NCBI RefSeq assembly: GCF_019429535.1
Contig: NZ_JAHXZM010000001.1
Location: 62,001-126,000 of the forward strand
Source: Sphingomonas citricola
Lineage (GTDB): Bacteria; Pseudomonadota; Alphaproteobacteria; Sphingomonadales; Sphingomonadaceae
Length of the DNA: 64,000 nt
Reading direction: 5' to 3'
Shown: positions 1 through 8,406 of the stretch, in pieces
Numbering within the stretch: position 1 is the first letter of the stretch
Layout of the letters: each line of letters begins with the position of its first letter
Translations under genes and position numbers: made by a program
Notes under the pieces: model-generated
Database searches by the model: none
Told to the model about the DNA's origin: nothing
What the model saw: only the letters and a program-made list of their open reading frames with translations

Positions 1-327
1 CGGCTCGACCGCGTCCGATACCACGACGATCGTCGGCGGGGCGGCGTCGCGCGGGAAGGTCGTGCGCAATTGCTCGTCGGCGGAGCGTACCAGCCGTGCC
101 TCGGCGACCGGCATCACTAGCACCATGCGCTGTTTGTCGGACGATCCGTCCGCCGCATTGGCCGCGCCCAGTCCGCCGATCGCGCCGAACGAGCTCATGA
201 TCAGCGGCGCGAACAGAAACAGGAGGAAGATCGGCGTGAATACCGTGGCGATGAAGTCGCGCCGCGCGATCGTCAGCGTCTGGCGGAGCTGGCGCCGAAA
301 ACGGGTCTGGCTACGCAATCTGCTCAT
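1..327 (-). CDS. ABC-2 type transporter permease (NatB-like), cut by the window edge
   Basis: Only the first 109 residues are present; the gene continues beyond base 1. It starts at an ATG that overlaps the stop of the upstream ATPase gene as ATGA, so the two are translationally coupled. The N-terminus has a cytoplasmic Arg-rich segment ending RRDFIATVFTPIF, then one hydrophobic segment (about residues 30-48), then a long extracytoplasmic stretch. That layout fits ABC-2/NatB-type permeases, whose first membrane helix is followed by a large periplasmic domain. It should form the membrane half of an export system with the adjacent ATPase. The substrate cannot be told from the sequence; Na+ or drug export is only a family analogy. 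Confidence 0.8.
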   Translation of the reverse strand, partial: MSRLRSQTRFRRQLRQTLTIARRDFIATVFTPIFLLFLFAPLIMSSFGAIGGLGAANAADGSSDKQRMVLVMPVAEARLVRSADEQLRTTFPRDAAPPTIVVVSDAVEP

Positions 328-1241
328 CGTGCCGCCTCCGCCGCGTCCGCTCCGACGATACGGACGAACGCCTCGTGCAGGCCGGGGCGCTCGATCGACA
401 GGCCCGAGATGCCGTGCCCCGCGTCGATCAGATGCTTGAGCGTCTGCTCGATCCCGCCTGCCGGCAGCGTGAAGCGCCAGCCCTCGCCATCGGGGCGGGC
501 GTCGGCGGGCAGCGCGCGGGCGATGTCGGGCCCCGGATGGTGCGGCACGTAATGGACCTGCTGCGGCAGGAGCGCGCGCGCTTCCTCCACCGTGCCCTCG
601 AACCGCCGCTTGCCGCCCGCGATCACCGCGAGGCGATCGCACAGCCGCTGCGCGTGCGCCATGATGTGGGTCGAGAACAGAATCGTCGCGCCGCGATCGC
701 GCTCGGCGACGATCAACCGCTCGAGCCGTTCCTGGTTGACCGGATCGAGGCCGGAGAAGGGTTCGTCGAGCACGATCAGCGCCGGCAGGTGAACGACCGA
801 GCCGAGCAACTGGACGAGTTGCGCCATGCCTTTCGACAATTTGCGGATCTTCTCGTCGGCGGCGTGGCCGAGCCCGGCGGCCTCGAGCATCTCGCCCGCG
901 CGAGTGCGGCCGGTGCGCCAGTCGAGCCCGCGCAGCGCGCTCATGAACGCGATCGCCTCGCGCGCCTTCATCGCCGGGTAGAGCCCGCGCTCCTCGGGGA
1001 GATAACCGACCTCGTCGCTCGCATCCTGCGGTTGCGCCCGGCCGAGCAAAGTGCGGTGCCCGTCGTCGGGCTCGATGATGCCGAGCAGCATCCGCAGCGT
1101 CGTCGTCTTGCCCGCGCCGTTGGGGCCTAGCACGCCGTAGATCGCGCCCGCAGGCACCATCAGGTCGACGCCGTCGACCACGCGCCGCTCACCGAACCGC
1201 TTGACCAATCCCTCGGCGGTGACCGCCCAATCCCCTGCCAC
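324..1241 (-). CDS. ABC transporter ATP-binding protein (NatA-like)
   Basis: A 305-residue ATPase subunit that drives the adjacent permease. It has a Walker A motif GPNGAGKTT (about residues 38-46), an ABC signature in the form LSKGMAQ, and Walker B followed by the D-loop (LIVLDEPFSGLD). The H-loop His is seen in FSTHIMAHA. The C-terminal 80 residues form the usual accessory domain of NatA/CcmA-type exporters. Translation probably starts at a GTG (MAGDWAV...). Its stop overlaps the permease start by four bases. An export role is inferred from the subunit type; the cargo is unknown. Confidence 0.9.
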   Translation of the reverse strand: MAGDWAVTAEGLVKRFGERRVVDGVDLMVPAGAIYGVLGPNGAGKTTTLRMLLGIIEPDDGHRTLLGRAQPQDASDEVGYLPEERGLYPAMKAREAIAFMSALRGLDWRTGRTRAGEMLEAAGLGHAADEKIRKLSKGMAQLVQLLGSVVHLPALIVLDEPFSGLDPVNQERLERLIVAERDRGATILFSTHIMAHAQRLCDRLAVIAGGKRRFEGTVEEARALLPQQVHYVPHHPGPDIARALPADARPDGEGWRFTLPAGGIEQTLKHLIDAGHGISGLSIERPGLHEAFVRIVGADAAEAAR

Positions 1242-1298
1242 GCACGCGCCCCCTGTTATCGCCGCGATGGTAGCGCGGCATGGGGCCGGCCGGAAGCG

Positions 1299-1652
1299 CT
1301 ACTTGCCGCCGTCGCGGCGGGAGAGGGCGGCGATGCAGCTCGCGCGGTCGATCGGGCTGCCGTCGCGCTGACGCGCGTCGACCCAGGTCACGCGCTGCTC
1401 GCCGCTGCCCTTGGGATAGAGATAGGCGTCGAGCACGCAGATCGCGCTCTCGAACTGGAGCTTGCGCGCGGTGCCCTCGCGCACGTCAGCATCCGGGTTG
1501 CCGAACAGGCGGACGAGCCCCGCGGCATCCTGCCCCATGACGGGCAGGTTCGCCTGCGACGGCGCATTGCCGAGTGCCGGCGGCGGGGGCAACCCTTGCG
1601 GGCCGCAGGCGGCGAGCGCGGCGAGCAGGAGCGGGGAGAAGCGGCGGATCAT
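1299..1652 (-). CDS. small lipoprotein, function unknown
   Basis: A 117-residue protein with a lipoprotein signal peptide: two Arg after Met, a hydrophobic core and the lipobox LAAC with Cys16. The mature part is Pro-rich at first, then has a compact domain containing GLVRLFGNPDADVREG, two further Cys (in AICVLD and ASCIAAL) and VTWVDAR. The segment resembles small sphingomonad proteins that have no assigned function. Its start overlaps the stop of the EI24 gene as ATGA, so the two are probably co-expressed. I do not recognise a specific role. Confidence 0.75.
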   Translation of the reverse strand: MIRRFSPLLLAALAACGPQGLPPPPALGNAPSQANLPVMGQDAAGLVRLFGNPDADVREGTARKLQFESAICVLDAYLYPKGSGEQRVTWVDARQRDGSPIDRASCIAALSRRDGGK

Positions 1653-2317
1653 GGTCGCGTCCTGTGGAACAGATGGGTCGCCATCGCCGCACCGAGCACG
1701 GGGGCGAGCAGGTTGACCACCGGAACCACGAACAGCCCCGTCCCCGCAAGCCCCAGCAGAAAGCGCCCGCCGGCATTCGCCGTGCGCCAGTCGCGCATCG
1801 CCGCACCGCCCAAATGCCGGCTCGCCACCATGTCGGTCAGGTCGCGACCCAGCAGCCACGCGTTGACGACGAAGAACGCCGCGGCCGTGCCGACACCGGT
1901 CACCAAGAGCGCGAGATAGACCGGCGTCATGACCAGATTGACGAGCAGGAAGCGTATCGCCGAGCCGAGCCCCATTCGCATCGACCGGTGCAGCGGGACG
2001 GCACGCGCATTGGCCAGGGCCGCCGGGTAATGCCGCCGCTCGACCGCGGCGACCACGTCGTCGGCGAACACGCCCACGACCAGCACCGCCACCGCGCGGA
2101 ACAGCAGCCACAGCGCGAGTATCGTCGCGACGCTCGCCGCCACCCCCGCCAGCGCGCCGTGGTACCGCCAATCCGCCAGCGCCGCGTCGAGCCCCCACCA
2201 CGTCAGCGCACCCAGCGCCACAAAGATCGCGAGCGTGACGCCCAACGACTTTGCGAGCACGCGCCGGATCGCGGGATCGCCGAGCTGGGCGAGCGAGAGC
2301 AGCAAAGCGCGGACCAT
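1649..2317 (-). CDS. EI24 domain-containing membrane protein
   Basis: A 222-residue integral membrane protein with four or more hydrophobic segments. The motif pattern LRFLLVNLVMTPVYLALLVTGVG, followed by a segment ending in FVVPVVNLLAPVLGAAMATHLFHR, is typical of the EI24/CysZ-like family. CysZ is a sulfate permease in Escherichia coli, but alphaproteobacterial EI24 proteins are mostly uncharacterised, so sulfate transport is only a possibility. I chose the ATG giving MVRALLLSLAQLGDPAIRR because homologues begin there and the longer upstream reading is Arg-rich and out of character. It is coupled to the small lipoprotein downstream. Confidence 0.85.
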   Translation of the reverse strand: MVRALLLSLAQLGDPAIRRVLAKSLGVTLAIFVALGALTWWGLDAALADWRYHGALAGVAASVATILALWLLFRAVAVLVVGVFADDVVAAVERRHYPAALANARAVPLHRSMRMGLGSAIRFLLVNLVMTPVYLALLVTGVGTAAAFFVVNAWLLGRDLTDMVASRHLGGAAMRDWRTANAGGRFLLGLAGTGLFVVPVVNLLAPVLGAAMATHLFHRTRP

Positions 2318-2526
2318 GACGCGAGGATCGCAGGGCCTAGGTGCGTCCGTCAACGCCCGCCGCCGACCACCCGGCCGGGGTAGGGGAGGGGCGTGATCGA
2401 GCACCGATCCGCGCCGTCGTCGCGCGCGAACGGGCCACAACGGTTGCGACCGGAGCGGCGCTTGGCTAACCGCGAACACCATCCGCGCGGGCGATCCGTC
2501 CCGCCGCGCCCTGTTGGAGCATCTAC

Positions 2527-3522
2527 TTGACCGAACCCCGTTACGACGTGGTCGCGATCGGCAACGCCATCGTCGACGTCCTCTCGCCCGCGACCGACGG
2601 CTTCGTCGCCGAAAACGGCATGACCAAGGGCGCGATGGCGCTGATGTTCTCGCCCGAGGAAGCCGACGCGCTCTACGCCAAGATGGGCCCGGGGCAGGAA
2701 GTGTCGGGCGGCTCGGCTGCGAACACGATCGCGGGGATGGCCGCGCTCGGCAGCGAGTGCGCGTTCATCGGGCAGGTCGCCGACGACCAGCTGGGCGAGG
2801 TGTTCGCGCACGACATCCACGCCGCGGGCATCCGCTTCGATGTGTCGGCGCGCGCGGGCCAGCCGACCACCGGGCGTTGCCTGATCTTCGTGACGCCCGA
2901 CGGGCAGCGCACGATGAACACCTTCCTCGGCGCGTCGCACTATCTGCCCGCCGAATCGATCGACGCCAAGCTGATCGAGGACGCGCGCTACCTCTACCTC
3001 GAAGGGTATTTGTGGGACCCGGAGGAGCCGCGCGCGGCGATGCGTGCCGCGATCGACATCGCGCGCAAGGCGGGGCGCAAGGTCGCCTTCACGCTGTCGG
3101 CGGAGTTCGTGATCGACCGTCACCGCGCCGCGTTCCAGGAATTGATCGATCAGGGGCTGATCGACGTGCTGTTCGCCAACGAGGCGGAGATCGTGTTCCT
3201 GACCCAGGCCGCGGACGTCGATTCGGCGATCGCCGCCGTGTCGGACAAGGTGCCGCTGGTCGTCGTGACGCTGAGCGAGCGCGGCGCGCTGGCGCAGGCG
3301 GGTGACGAGCGCGTGACGGTGCCCGCGCAGCCGATCGACGCGGTGGTCGACACGACCGGTGCGGGCGACCTGTTCGCCGCCGGTTTCCTCCACGGTCAGG
3401 CACGCGGGCAGACGCTGGAACAGTCGCTGACGCTCGGCGCGGTGTGCGCGGCCGAGGTCATCAGCCACTTCGGTGCGCGCCCGATCGCCGACCTTAAGGA
3501 GCTCGCGCGGCAGGCGCTCTGA
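2527..3522 (+). CDS. PfkB-family kinase, probable adenosine kinase
   Basis: A 331-residue sugar/nucleoside kinase of the ribokinase (PfkB) superfamily. The N-terminal signature GGSAANTIAGMAALG and the C-terminal ATP/catalytic signature DTTGAGDLFAAGFLHG are both intact, with the catalytic Asp in GAGD. Overall length and the order of motifs match bacterial adenosine kinases, which phosphorylate adenosine to AMP in the cytoplasm; ribokinase-like sugar kinases are the alternative. The start appears to be TTG, preceded by a GGAG-like site; no ATG lies near the conserved N-terminus. The gene is divergent from the EI24 gene, with about 200 bases between them. Confidence 0.85.
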   Translation: MTEPRYDVVAIGNAIVDVLSPATDGFVAENGMTKGAMALMFSPEEADALYAKMGPGQEVSGGSAANTIAGMAALGSECAFIGQVADDQLGEVFAHDIHAAGIRFDVSARAGQPTTGRCLIFVTPDGQRTMNTFLGASHYLPAESIDAKLIEDARYLYLEGYLWDPEEPRAAMRAAIDIARKAGRKVAFTLSAEFVIDRHRAAFQELIDQGLIDVLFANEAEIVFLTQAADVDSAIAAVSDKVPLVVVTLSERGALAQAGDERVTVPAQPIDAVVDTTGAGDLFAAGFLHGQARGQTLEQSLTLGAVCAAEVISHFGARPIADLKELARQAL

Positions 3523-3535
3523 CCGGGCTACGTCG

Positions 3536-5974
3536 GTGACGGCGCTGCCGATCCACGCCGTCCTGCCCGACCTGATCGCCGCCTTGCGTGGCGGCGCGTC
3601 GGCGGTGCTGGTCGCGCCACCGGGCGCGGGCAAGACCACCGCGGTCGCGCCCGCGCTTCTGGCGGAGGCATGGTGTACGGGCGAGATACTCGTCACCAGC
3701 CCGCGTCGTCTCGCCGCGCGCGCCGCGGCGGAGCGGATGGCAGCGCTCGCGGACGAGGGCGTCGGGCGCACCTTCGGCTACGCCACCCGGCTCGACAGCA
3801 AAAGATCGGCCGCGACGCGCGTCACCGTCGTGACCGAGGGCATATTGACCGCGCGGTTGCAGGCCGACCCCGAATTGTCGGGCGTCTCGGCGATCCTGTT
3901 CGATGAAGTCCACGAACGCAGCCTCGACGGCGATTTCGGACTGGCACTCGCGCTCGACGCGCAGGCCGGCCTGCGCCCCGATCTGCGCGTCGTCGCGATG
4001 TCGGCGACGCTCGACGGTGCGCGCTTCGCCGCATTGATGGACGACGCCCCCGTGATCGAGAGCGAAGGGCGCAGCTATCCCTTGACGCTGCGTCACGTCG
4101 GTCGCGCGGGCGAGCAGCGGATCGAGCAGGCGATGGCCGGCACGATCCGACAGGCGCTCAGCGAGGAGCAGGGCGGTGTGCTCGCCTTCCTGCCCGGTGT
4201 CGCCGAGATCGAGCGTACCGCGACTGCGCTCGGTGATCTGCCGGGCGTCACGCTCCACCGGCTGCACGGCAGTCTCGACCCGGCGGCACAGCGCGCCGCG
4301 ATCCGTGCCGAGCCCGATGGCGCGCGCAAGCTGGTGCTCGCGACCTCGATCGCCGAGACCAGCCTGACGCTCGACGGCATTCGCGTCGTGGTCGATTCCG
4401 GGCTCGCGCGCCGTCCGCGCTACGACCGTGCGGCGGGAATGACGCGGCTGGTCACCGAACGCGAGAGCCAGGCCGCGGCGACGCAGCGCGCAGGCCGCGC
4501 GGCGCGGCAGGGGCCGGGGGTCGCCTACCGTTTGTGGGAAGAAGCGGCGACCGCGGGGATGCCGCGTTTCGATCCCCCTGAAATCCTCGAGGCCGATCTG
4601 TCGGCGCTGCTGCTCGCCACGGCGATTTGGGGCGTCGCCGATCCGCGCGCGCTGCGCTGGATCGACCCGCCGCCCGAAGCGGCGGTGCAGGAGGCACGCG
4701 CGCGGCTGACGACGCTCGGCGCGCTGGGTCATGACGGGCGCCCGACGCCGCATGGCCGGCGTATCGCGGCGATGCCGATGGCACCGCGGCTCGCGCACAT
4801 GCTGCTCGCCGCCCCCGACAAGCGCCTCGCCGCCGAGATCGCGGTGCTGTTGCAGGAGCGCGGGCTCGGTGGCCCCGACGCCGATCTCGAGCTGCGGCTG
4901 CGGCGCTGGCGCGGCGAGCGTGGGACAAAGGCGGAAGGCGCGCGCAAGCTCGCCGCGCGCTGGGCCGGGTCGGCCGGGAAGGGCGACCGCGCGGTCGAAA
5001 ACGGCTCCAGCATCGGCGCGACACTCGCGCTCGGCTTCCCCGACCGCGTCTCGCGCCGCCGCGACGCGAGCGGCGAACGCTGGGCCTCGGTCGGCGGGCG
5101 CGGGTTCCGGCTCGATGCGACCGCATCGCTCGCGCGGGCCGAATGGCTCGCGGTGGCGGAGACGCAAGGGGCGGCGGCGGGCGCGCGCATCCTCTCCGCC
5201 GCGCCGCTGACCCTGGACGAGATCGAAACCTTGTTCGCCAACCGGATCGAGACGGTGCACACCGCCACGTTCGACCCCGCGACCGGCGCCGTGCAGCCGA
5301 CGCGCGAACGCCGCCTCGGCGCGATCCGGCTGTCGTCGGGGCCGGACGCGCGTGCCGATCCGCAAGTCATTGCAGACGCGCTTGTCGAGGGCGTCCGCAC
5401 CCACGGCGTCGCAATGCTGCCGTGGGGTGAGGGCGCGACCGCGCTGCGCCAGCGTGCCGCGTTCGCCGGCGTGGCGCTCGACGACGCGACATTGATCGAA
5501 CGCCTCGACGACTGGCTTCCCGCCCTCGTCGCTGGTCGCCGCCGGCTCGACGCCATTCCGCCCGGCGCGCTCGCGGACGCCTTGCGCATGCTGATCGGCT
5601 GGGACGCGATGCGGCAGATCGACCGGCTCGCCCCCGCCGACTTTACCTCACCCGCGGGCAGCACGCACGCGATCGATTACGCCGCAGAAGCCGGCCCGAC
5701 CGTGACGCTGCGCGTCCAGTCGCTGTTCGGCCTTGCCGAGCATCCGGTCGTCGGTGAGGCGCGCGTGCCGCTCGTCCTGTCGCTCACCTCGCCCGCGGGC
5801 CGCCCGATCCAGACGACGCGCGATCTGCCGGGCTTCTGGCGCGGATCGTGGGTGGCGGTCGCGAAGGAAATGCGCGGGCGCTATCCCAAACACCCCTGGC
5901 CCGACGATCCCGCCGCCGCGTCGCCCACGCTGCGCACCAAAAAGGCGGATGCGCGGAACGCCGGCGCGCGCTAG
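3536..5974 (+). CDS. hrpB: ATP-dependent helicase HrpB
   Basis: A superfamily 2 DExH helicase of about 812 residues. The Walker A motif APPGAGKTT, a DEVH box in LFDEVHERS, motif III in SATLDG and motif VI in QRAGRAARQGPG are visible. The C-terminal half contains the HA2 and HrpB_C domains, ending with LPGFWRGSWVAVAKEMRGRYPKHPWPDDP, which is diagnostic of HrpB. The role of bacterial HrpB is poorly defined. I take GTG at 3536 as the start because it gives the family N-terminus (LPIHAVLPDL) and lies 13 bases after the kinase stop; a longer upstream reading would overlap the kinase gene. Confidence 0.93.
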   Translation: MTALPIHAVLPDLIAALRGGASAVLVAPPGAGKTTAVAPALLAEAWCTGEILVTSPRRLAARAAAERMAALADEGVGRTFGYATRLDSKRSAATRVTVVTEGILTARLQADPELSGVSAILFDEVHERSLDGDFGLALALDAQAGLRPDLRVVAMSATLDGARFAALMDDAPVIESEGRSYPLTLRHVGRAGEQRIEQAMAGTIRQALSEEQGGVLAFLPGVAEIERTATALGDLPGVTLHRLHGSLDPAAQRAAIRAEPDGARKLVLATSIAETSLTLDGIRVVVDSGLARRPRYDRAAGMTRLVTERESQAAATQRAGRAARQGPGVAYRLWEEAATAGMPRFDPPEILEADLSALLLATAIWGVADPRALRWIDPPPEAAVQEARARLTTLGALGHDGRPTPHGRRIAAMPMAPRLAHMLLAAPDKRLAAEIAVLLQERGLGGPDADLELRLRRWRGERGTKAEGARKLAARWAGSAGKGDRAVENGSSIGATLALGFPDRVSRRRDASGERWASVGGRGFRLDATASLARAEWLAVAETQGAAAGARILSAAPLTLDEIETLFANRIETVHTATFDPATGAVQPTRERRLGAIRLSSGPDARADPQVIADALVEGVRTHGVAMLPWGEGATALRQRAAFAGVALDDATLIERLDDWLPALVAGRRRLDAIPPGALADALRMLIGWDAMRQIDRLAPADFTSPAGSTHAIDYAAEAGPTVTLRVQSLFGLAEHPVVGEARVPLVLSLTSPAGRPIQTTRDLPGFWRGSWVAVAKEMRGRYPKHPWPDDPAAASPTLRTKKADARNAGAR

Positions 5975-6016
5975 AGCATCTGTTCAACGATCATCTGATT
6001 AGTTCGAGAACGACCA

Positions 6017-6298
6017 ATGCCCACCGCCCGCATCTATCAGCGCCCGAAGAACGCCATGCAGTCGGGCCGTTTCGCGACCGATCACTGGATGCTCGAATTC
6101 GAACCGGCCGAACCCAAGCACGCCGACCCGCTGACTGGCTGGGCCGGCAGCGGCGACGTGCGCGACCAGATCAAGCTGAGCTTCCCGACGTGCGACGCCG
6201 CAGTCGCCTATGCCGAGGAACAGGGCATCGCCTATACCGTGATCCCGACGCCGACTAGGAAGCTCAAGCTGCAGAGCTACGCCGACAACTTCCGCTGA
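6017..6298 (+). CDS. NDUFS4-like accessory subunit of respiratory complex I
   Basis: A 93-residue protein of the 'ETC complex I subunit conserved region' family (NDUFS4, 18 kDa). Characteristic stretches are ARIYQRPKNAMQSG, WMLEFEP and DPLTGWAGSGD. In alphaproteobacteria this supernumerary subunit is shared with mitochondria and is encoded away from the nuo operon, as here. It is expected to bind NADH:quinone oxidoreductase on the cytoplasmic side. It has its own short upstream gap after hrpB and ends 15 bases from the convergent Nudix gene. Confidence 0.92.
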   Translation: MPTARIYQRPKNAMQSGRFATDHWMLEFEPAEPKHADPLTGWAGSGDVRDQIKLSFPTCDAAVAYAEEQGIAYTVIPTPTRKLKLQSYADNFR

Positions 6299-6313
6299 GG
6301 CGCGGGCGACGCG

Positions 6314-6844
6314 CTAAAGCAGTGAGTCGGCCAGCAGCAGCAGCATCTTGACGTCGATCGCGACTCCCGCCGCGCGTTTCGCGGCGACGAAGGCGGGGAG
6401 GCCGGCGCGCGGCACGACGATGACCTCGATATTCTCGTGCGCGTCGCCGCCGCCATCGCCGACTTTCTCGACATCGTGCGCGCGGACCAGCGTGAACCCC
6501 TCGCTGGTCATGCCGGGCGAGGCGTAGAAGAAACCGAGCTCCTCGATGCGACCGGCGCGGTAGCCGGTTTCCTCCTCCAGCTCGCGCGCGGCGGCGCTGG
6601 CGACGCCCTCGCCCTCGGCATCATCGCCGACGAGGCCCGCAGGTAGTTCCAGGCTGCGGCGGCCGAGCGGGACGCGATATTGCTCCACCAGGATCACTTC
6701 GCCCGCGGGCGTCTCGGCGTAGATCACCGCCGCCTCGATCCCGCCGCGGCGGCCGACATATTCCCACCGCCCGCGACGCACCGCGCGGATGAAGCGGCCC
6801 TCCCACATCACTTCGACGGGCGCGTCGGCATCCTCGACGGTCAT
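6314..6844 (-). CDS. Nudix hydrolase, probable ADP-ribose pyrophosphatase type
   Basis: A 176-residue enzyme with a complete Nudix box: G-x5-E-x7-REL-x-EE-x-G-Y (from GDDAEGE through REL to EETGY, about residues 75-97). The sequence before it (VILVEQYRVPLGRRSLELPAGL) is typical of the ADP-ribose pyrophosphatase subgroup, as is the downstream YASPGMTSE. It would hydrolyse a nucleoside diphosphate linked to another moiety, such as ADP-ribose. Its ATG overlaps the TGA of the preceding TPM gene, so it is the last gene of an overlapping four-gene block. Confidence 0.9.
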   Translation of the reverse strand: MTVEDADAPVEVMWEGRFIRAVRRGRWEYVGRRGGIEAAVIYAETPAGEVILVEQYRVPLGRRSLELPAGLVGDDAEGEGVASAAARELEEETGYRAGRIEELGFFYASPGMTSEGFTLVRAHDVEKVGDGGGDAHENIEVIVVPRAGLPAFVAAKRAAGVAIDVKMLLLLADSLL

Positions 6845-7509
6845 AGTTCGATCACCCGGTCCGGCAGTTCGTTGGGATTGTCCGCGGTCTTGGGGAGGAT
6901 CTGCGCCAACACCGCCCCGATCGCCGCCACCGCAGCGACCAAGCCATCGGCGGTCCGGCCCGCGCGGATCGCCGCCACCAGCGCCGTCATCGCCTGCCCC
7001 CAGCGCTCGGGCGCGACCCGCGCGTGGACCGCGGCGTCGGCGACGATTTCGGCACGATGCTCGTCGAGCGAGAGGTAGAGCAGCACGCCCTCGTGCCCCG
7101 CGGTGCGGCGCTCGGTGCCGACGCGGAAGGCGTCGAGCGCGCGGCGACGCACGCGGCGCGCCTTGGTCGCGGTAGGGGTGAGCGCGAGGCGCAGCGGGCG
7201 CCACGCAAGGAGCAGGCGGACGGCGAGGAACGCGACCGTCTGCGCGATCAGCAGCGCGAACAGTGTTTCGGCGACGCTCGCCTCATGTTCCCAGCCGTTG
7301 TCGAACGGGGTGAGCCAGCCGGGCCGGATGGCACCCAGCGCAGTCACCGCCAGCATCGCCGCCACCGCGTAATGAAGCGCGACATCGTGGTACGCATCCG
7401 ACCGGCGCGCGACGATCGTCACGATCTCGCCGTCGGTCGTCGCTTCCGCCGCGGTCACCGCCGCGGCGATCGCGGCGTGTTCGGCCGGGGAGAGGGTTGC
7501 CTGCGCCAT
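6841..7509 (-). CDS. TPM domain-containing membrane protein
   Basis: A 222-residue protein with a split TPM fold: an N-terminal half (LSPAEHAAIAAAVTAAEATTDGEIVTIVARRSDAY) and a later part (GVLLYLSLDEHRAEIVADAAVHARVAPERW). Two transmembrane helices sit between them (about residues 50-70 and 85-110). This layout is known from TPM (YgcG/Psb32-like) family proteins, whose biochemical role is not settled. Both ends overlap neighbours as ATGA, with the larger TPM protein upstream and the Nudix gene downstream. I chose the ATG giving MAQATLSP because the upstream extension is Arg-rich out-of-frame sequence over the neighbour's Gly tail. Confidence 0.88.
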   Translation of the reverse strand: MAQATLSPAEHAAIAAAVTAAEATTDGEIVTIVARRSDAYHDVALHYAVAAMLAVTALGAIRPGWLTPFDNGWEHEASVAETLFALLIAQTVAFLAVRLLLAWRPLRLALTPTATKARRVRRRALDAFRVGTERRTAGHEGVLLYLSLDEHRAEIVADAAVHARVAPERWGQAMTALVAAIRAGRTADGLVAAVAAIGAVLAQILPKTADNPNELPDRVIEL

Positions 7510-8405
7510 CACCAGCTCCCGCTCGCACCGCCGCCGCCGAACGACCCGCCGCCGCCCGCGAAGCCGCCACCACCGCCGCCGAAGCCGCCGCCGCTGCTGC
7601 CGCCACCCCAACCGCGGCCGCCGAAGCCCGGTCCCCAGATCACCACCGGCGGCGCGATACCGCGGCGACGCCCACCGCCGCCCCCGCCGCCACCACTGCC
7701 GCGGTCGTCGTCATCGTCGTCGTCGTCGCGGAAACGCCGCCCGCCCGCGCGCCGGAAGATCAGCGGCACGACGAAGAACAGCACCACCATAATCCAGAAA
7801 CCCGCGATCAACCCGCCGCGCTGTTCGCCGCCCGCGTCGGCGCGCTTGGCACCGGCGGCCTTTGCGCGTTGTTCCGCTGCCTCCAGCGGCAGCTTCAATT
7901 GCTCGGCGAGCGCATTCGCCCCCGCGACGATGCCGCCCGCCATGTCGCCGTTGCGGAAGCGCGGCAGGATCGTCTGGTTGATGATCACGCTCGACAGCGC
8001 GTCGGTCACGATCGGCTCCAGCCCGTAACCGACCTCGATCCTGACCTTGCGCGCGTTGGGTGCGACCAGCAGGATCACGCCGTTGTTTGCGTCTTTCTGC
8101 CCCAGCCCCCAGGCGCGACCGAGCCGGTAGCCGTAATCCTCGATCTCATACCCCTGCAGGTCGGGGATCGTCGCGACGACCAACTGCCGTGTCGATGCCT
8201 GTTCGACCGACGCGCTCAGCTGTGTCAGTTGTTGCACCTGCTCGGGCGAGAGCAGGTGCGCGTCGTCGACCACGCGCCCGGTCAGTTTGGGGAACGTCTG
8301 CGCCGCGGCGGGCAGCGCGAACGCGACCAGCAGCAGCGCGAGGATCGTGCGGAACAACCGCGTCAGGAAACGCGGCGTTACCGGGCGCGGCGCGGAGGCG
8401 AGCAA
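7509..8405 (-). CDS. YgcG-type TPM domain protein with Gly-rich C-terminus
   Basis: A 298-residue envelope protein. A signal peptide ends at LPAAAQ, a TPM phosphatase-like domain follows (FPKLTGRVVDDAHLLSPEQ to about residue 170), then one transmembrane helix (IMVVLFFVVPLIF), an Asp run and a Gly/Ser-rich tail ending GGGGASGSW. This order is the standard YgcG layout and commonly follows lemA. The apparent start is TTG, one base after the lemA stop; another TTG 16 codons later (before FRTILALLL) would also give a good signal peptide. The Asp run is coded by near-identical GAC triplets. Confidence 0.88.
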   Translation of the reverse strand: MLASAPRPVTPRFLTRLFRTILALLLVAFALPAAAQTFPKLTGRVVDDAHLLSPEQVQQLTQLSASVEQASTRQLVVATIPDLQGYEIEDYGYRLGRAWGLGQKDANNGVILLVAPNARKVRIEVGYGLEPIVTDALSSVIINQTILPRFRNGDMAGGIVAGANALAEQLKLPLEAAEQRAKAAGAKRADAGGEQRGGLIAGFWIMVVLFFVVPLIFRRAGGRRFRDDDDDDDDRGSGGGGGGGGRRRGIAPPVVIWGPGFGGRGWGGGSSGGGFGGGGGGFAGGGGSFGGGGASGSW

Positions 8406-8406
8406 C

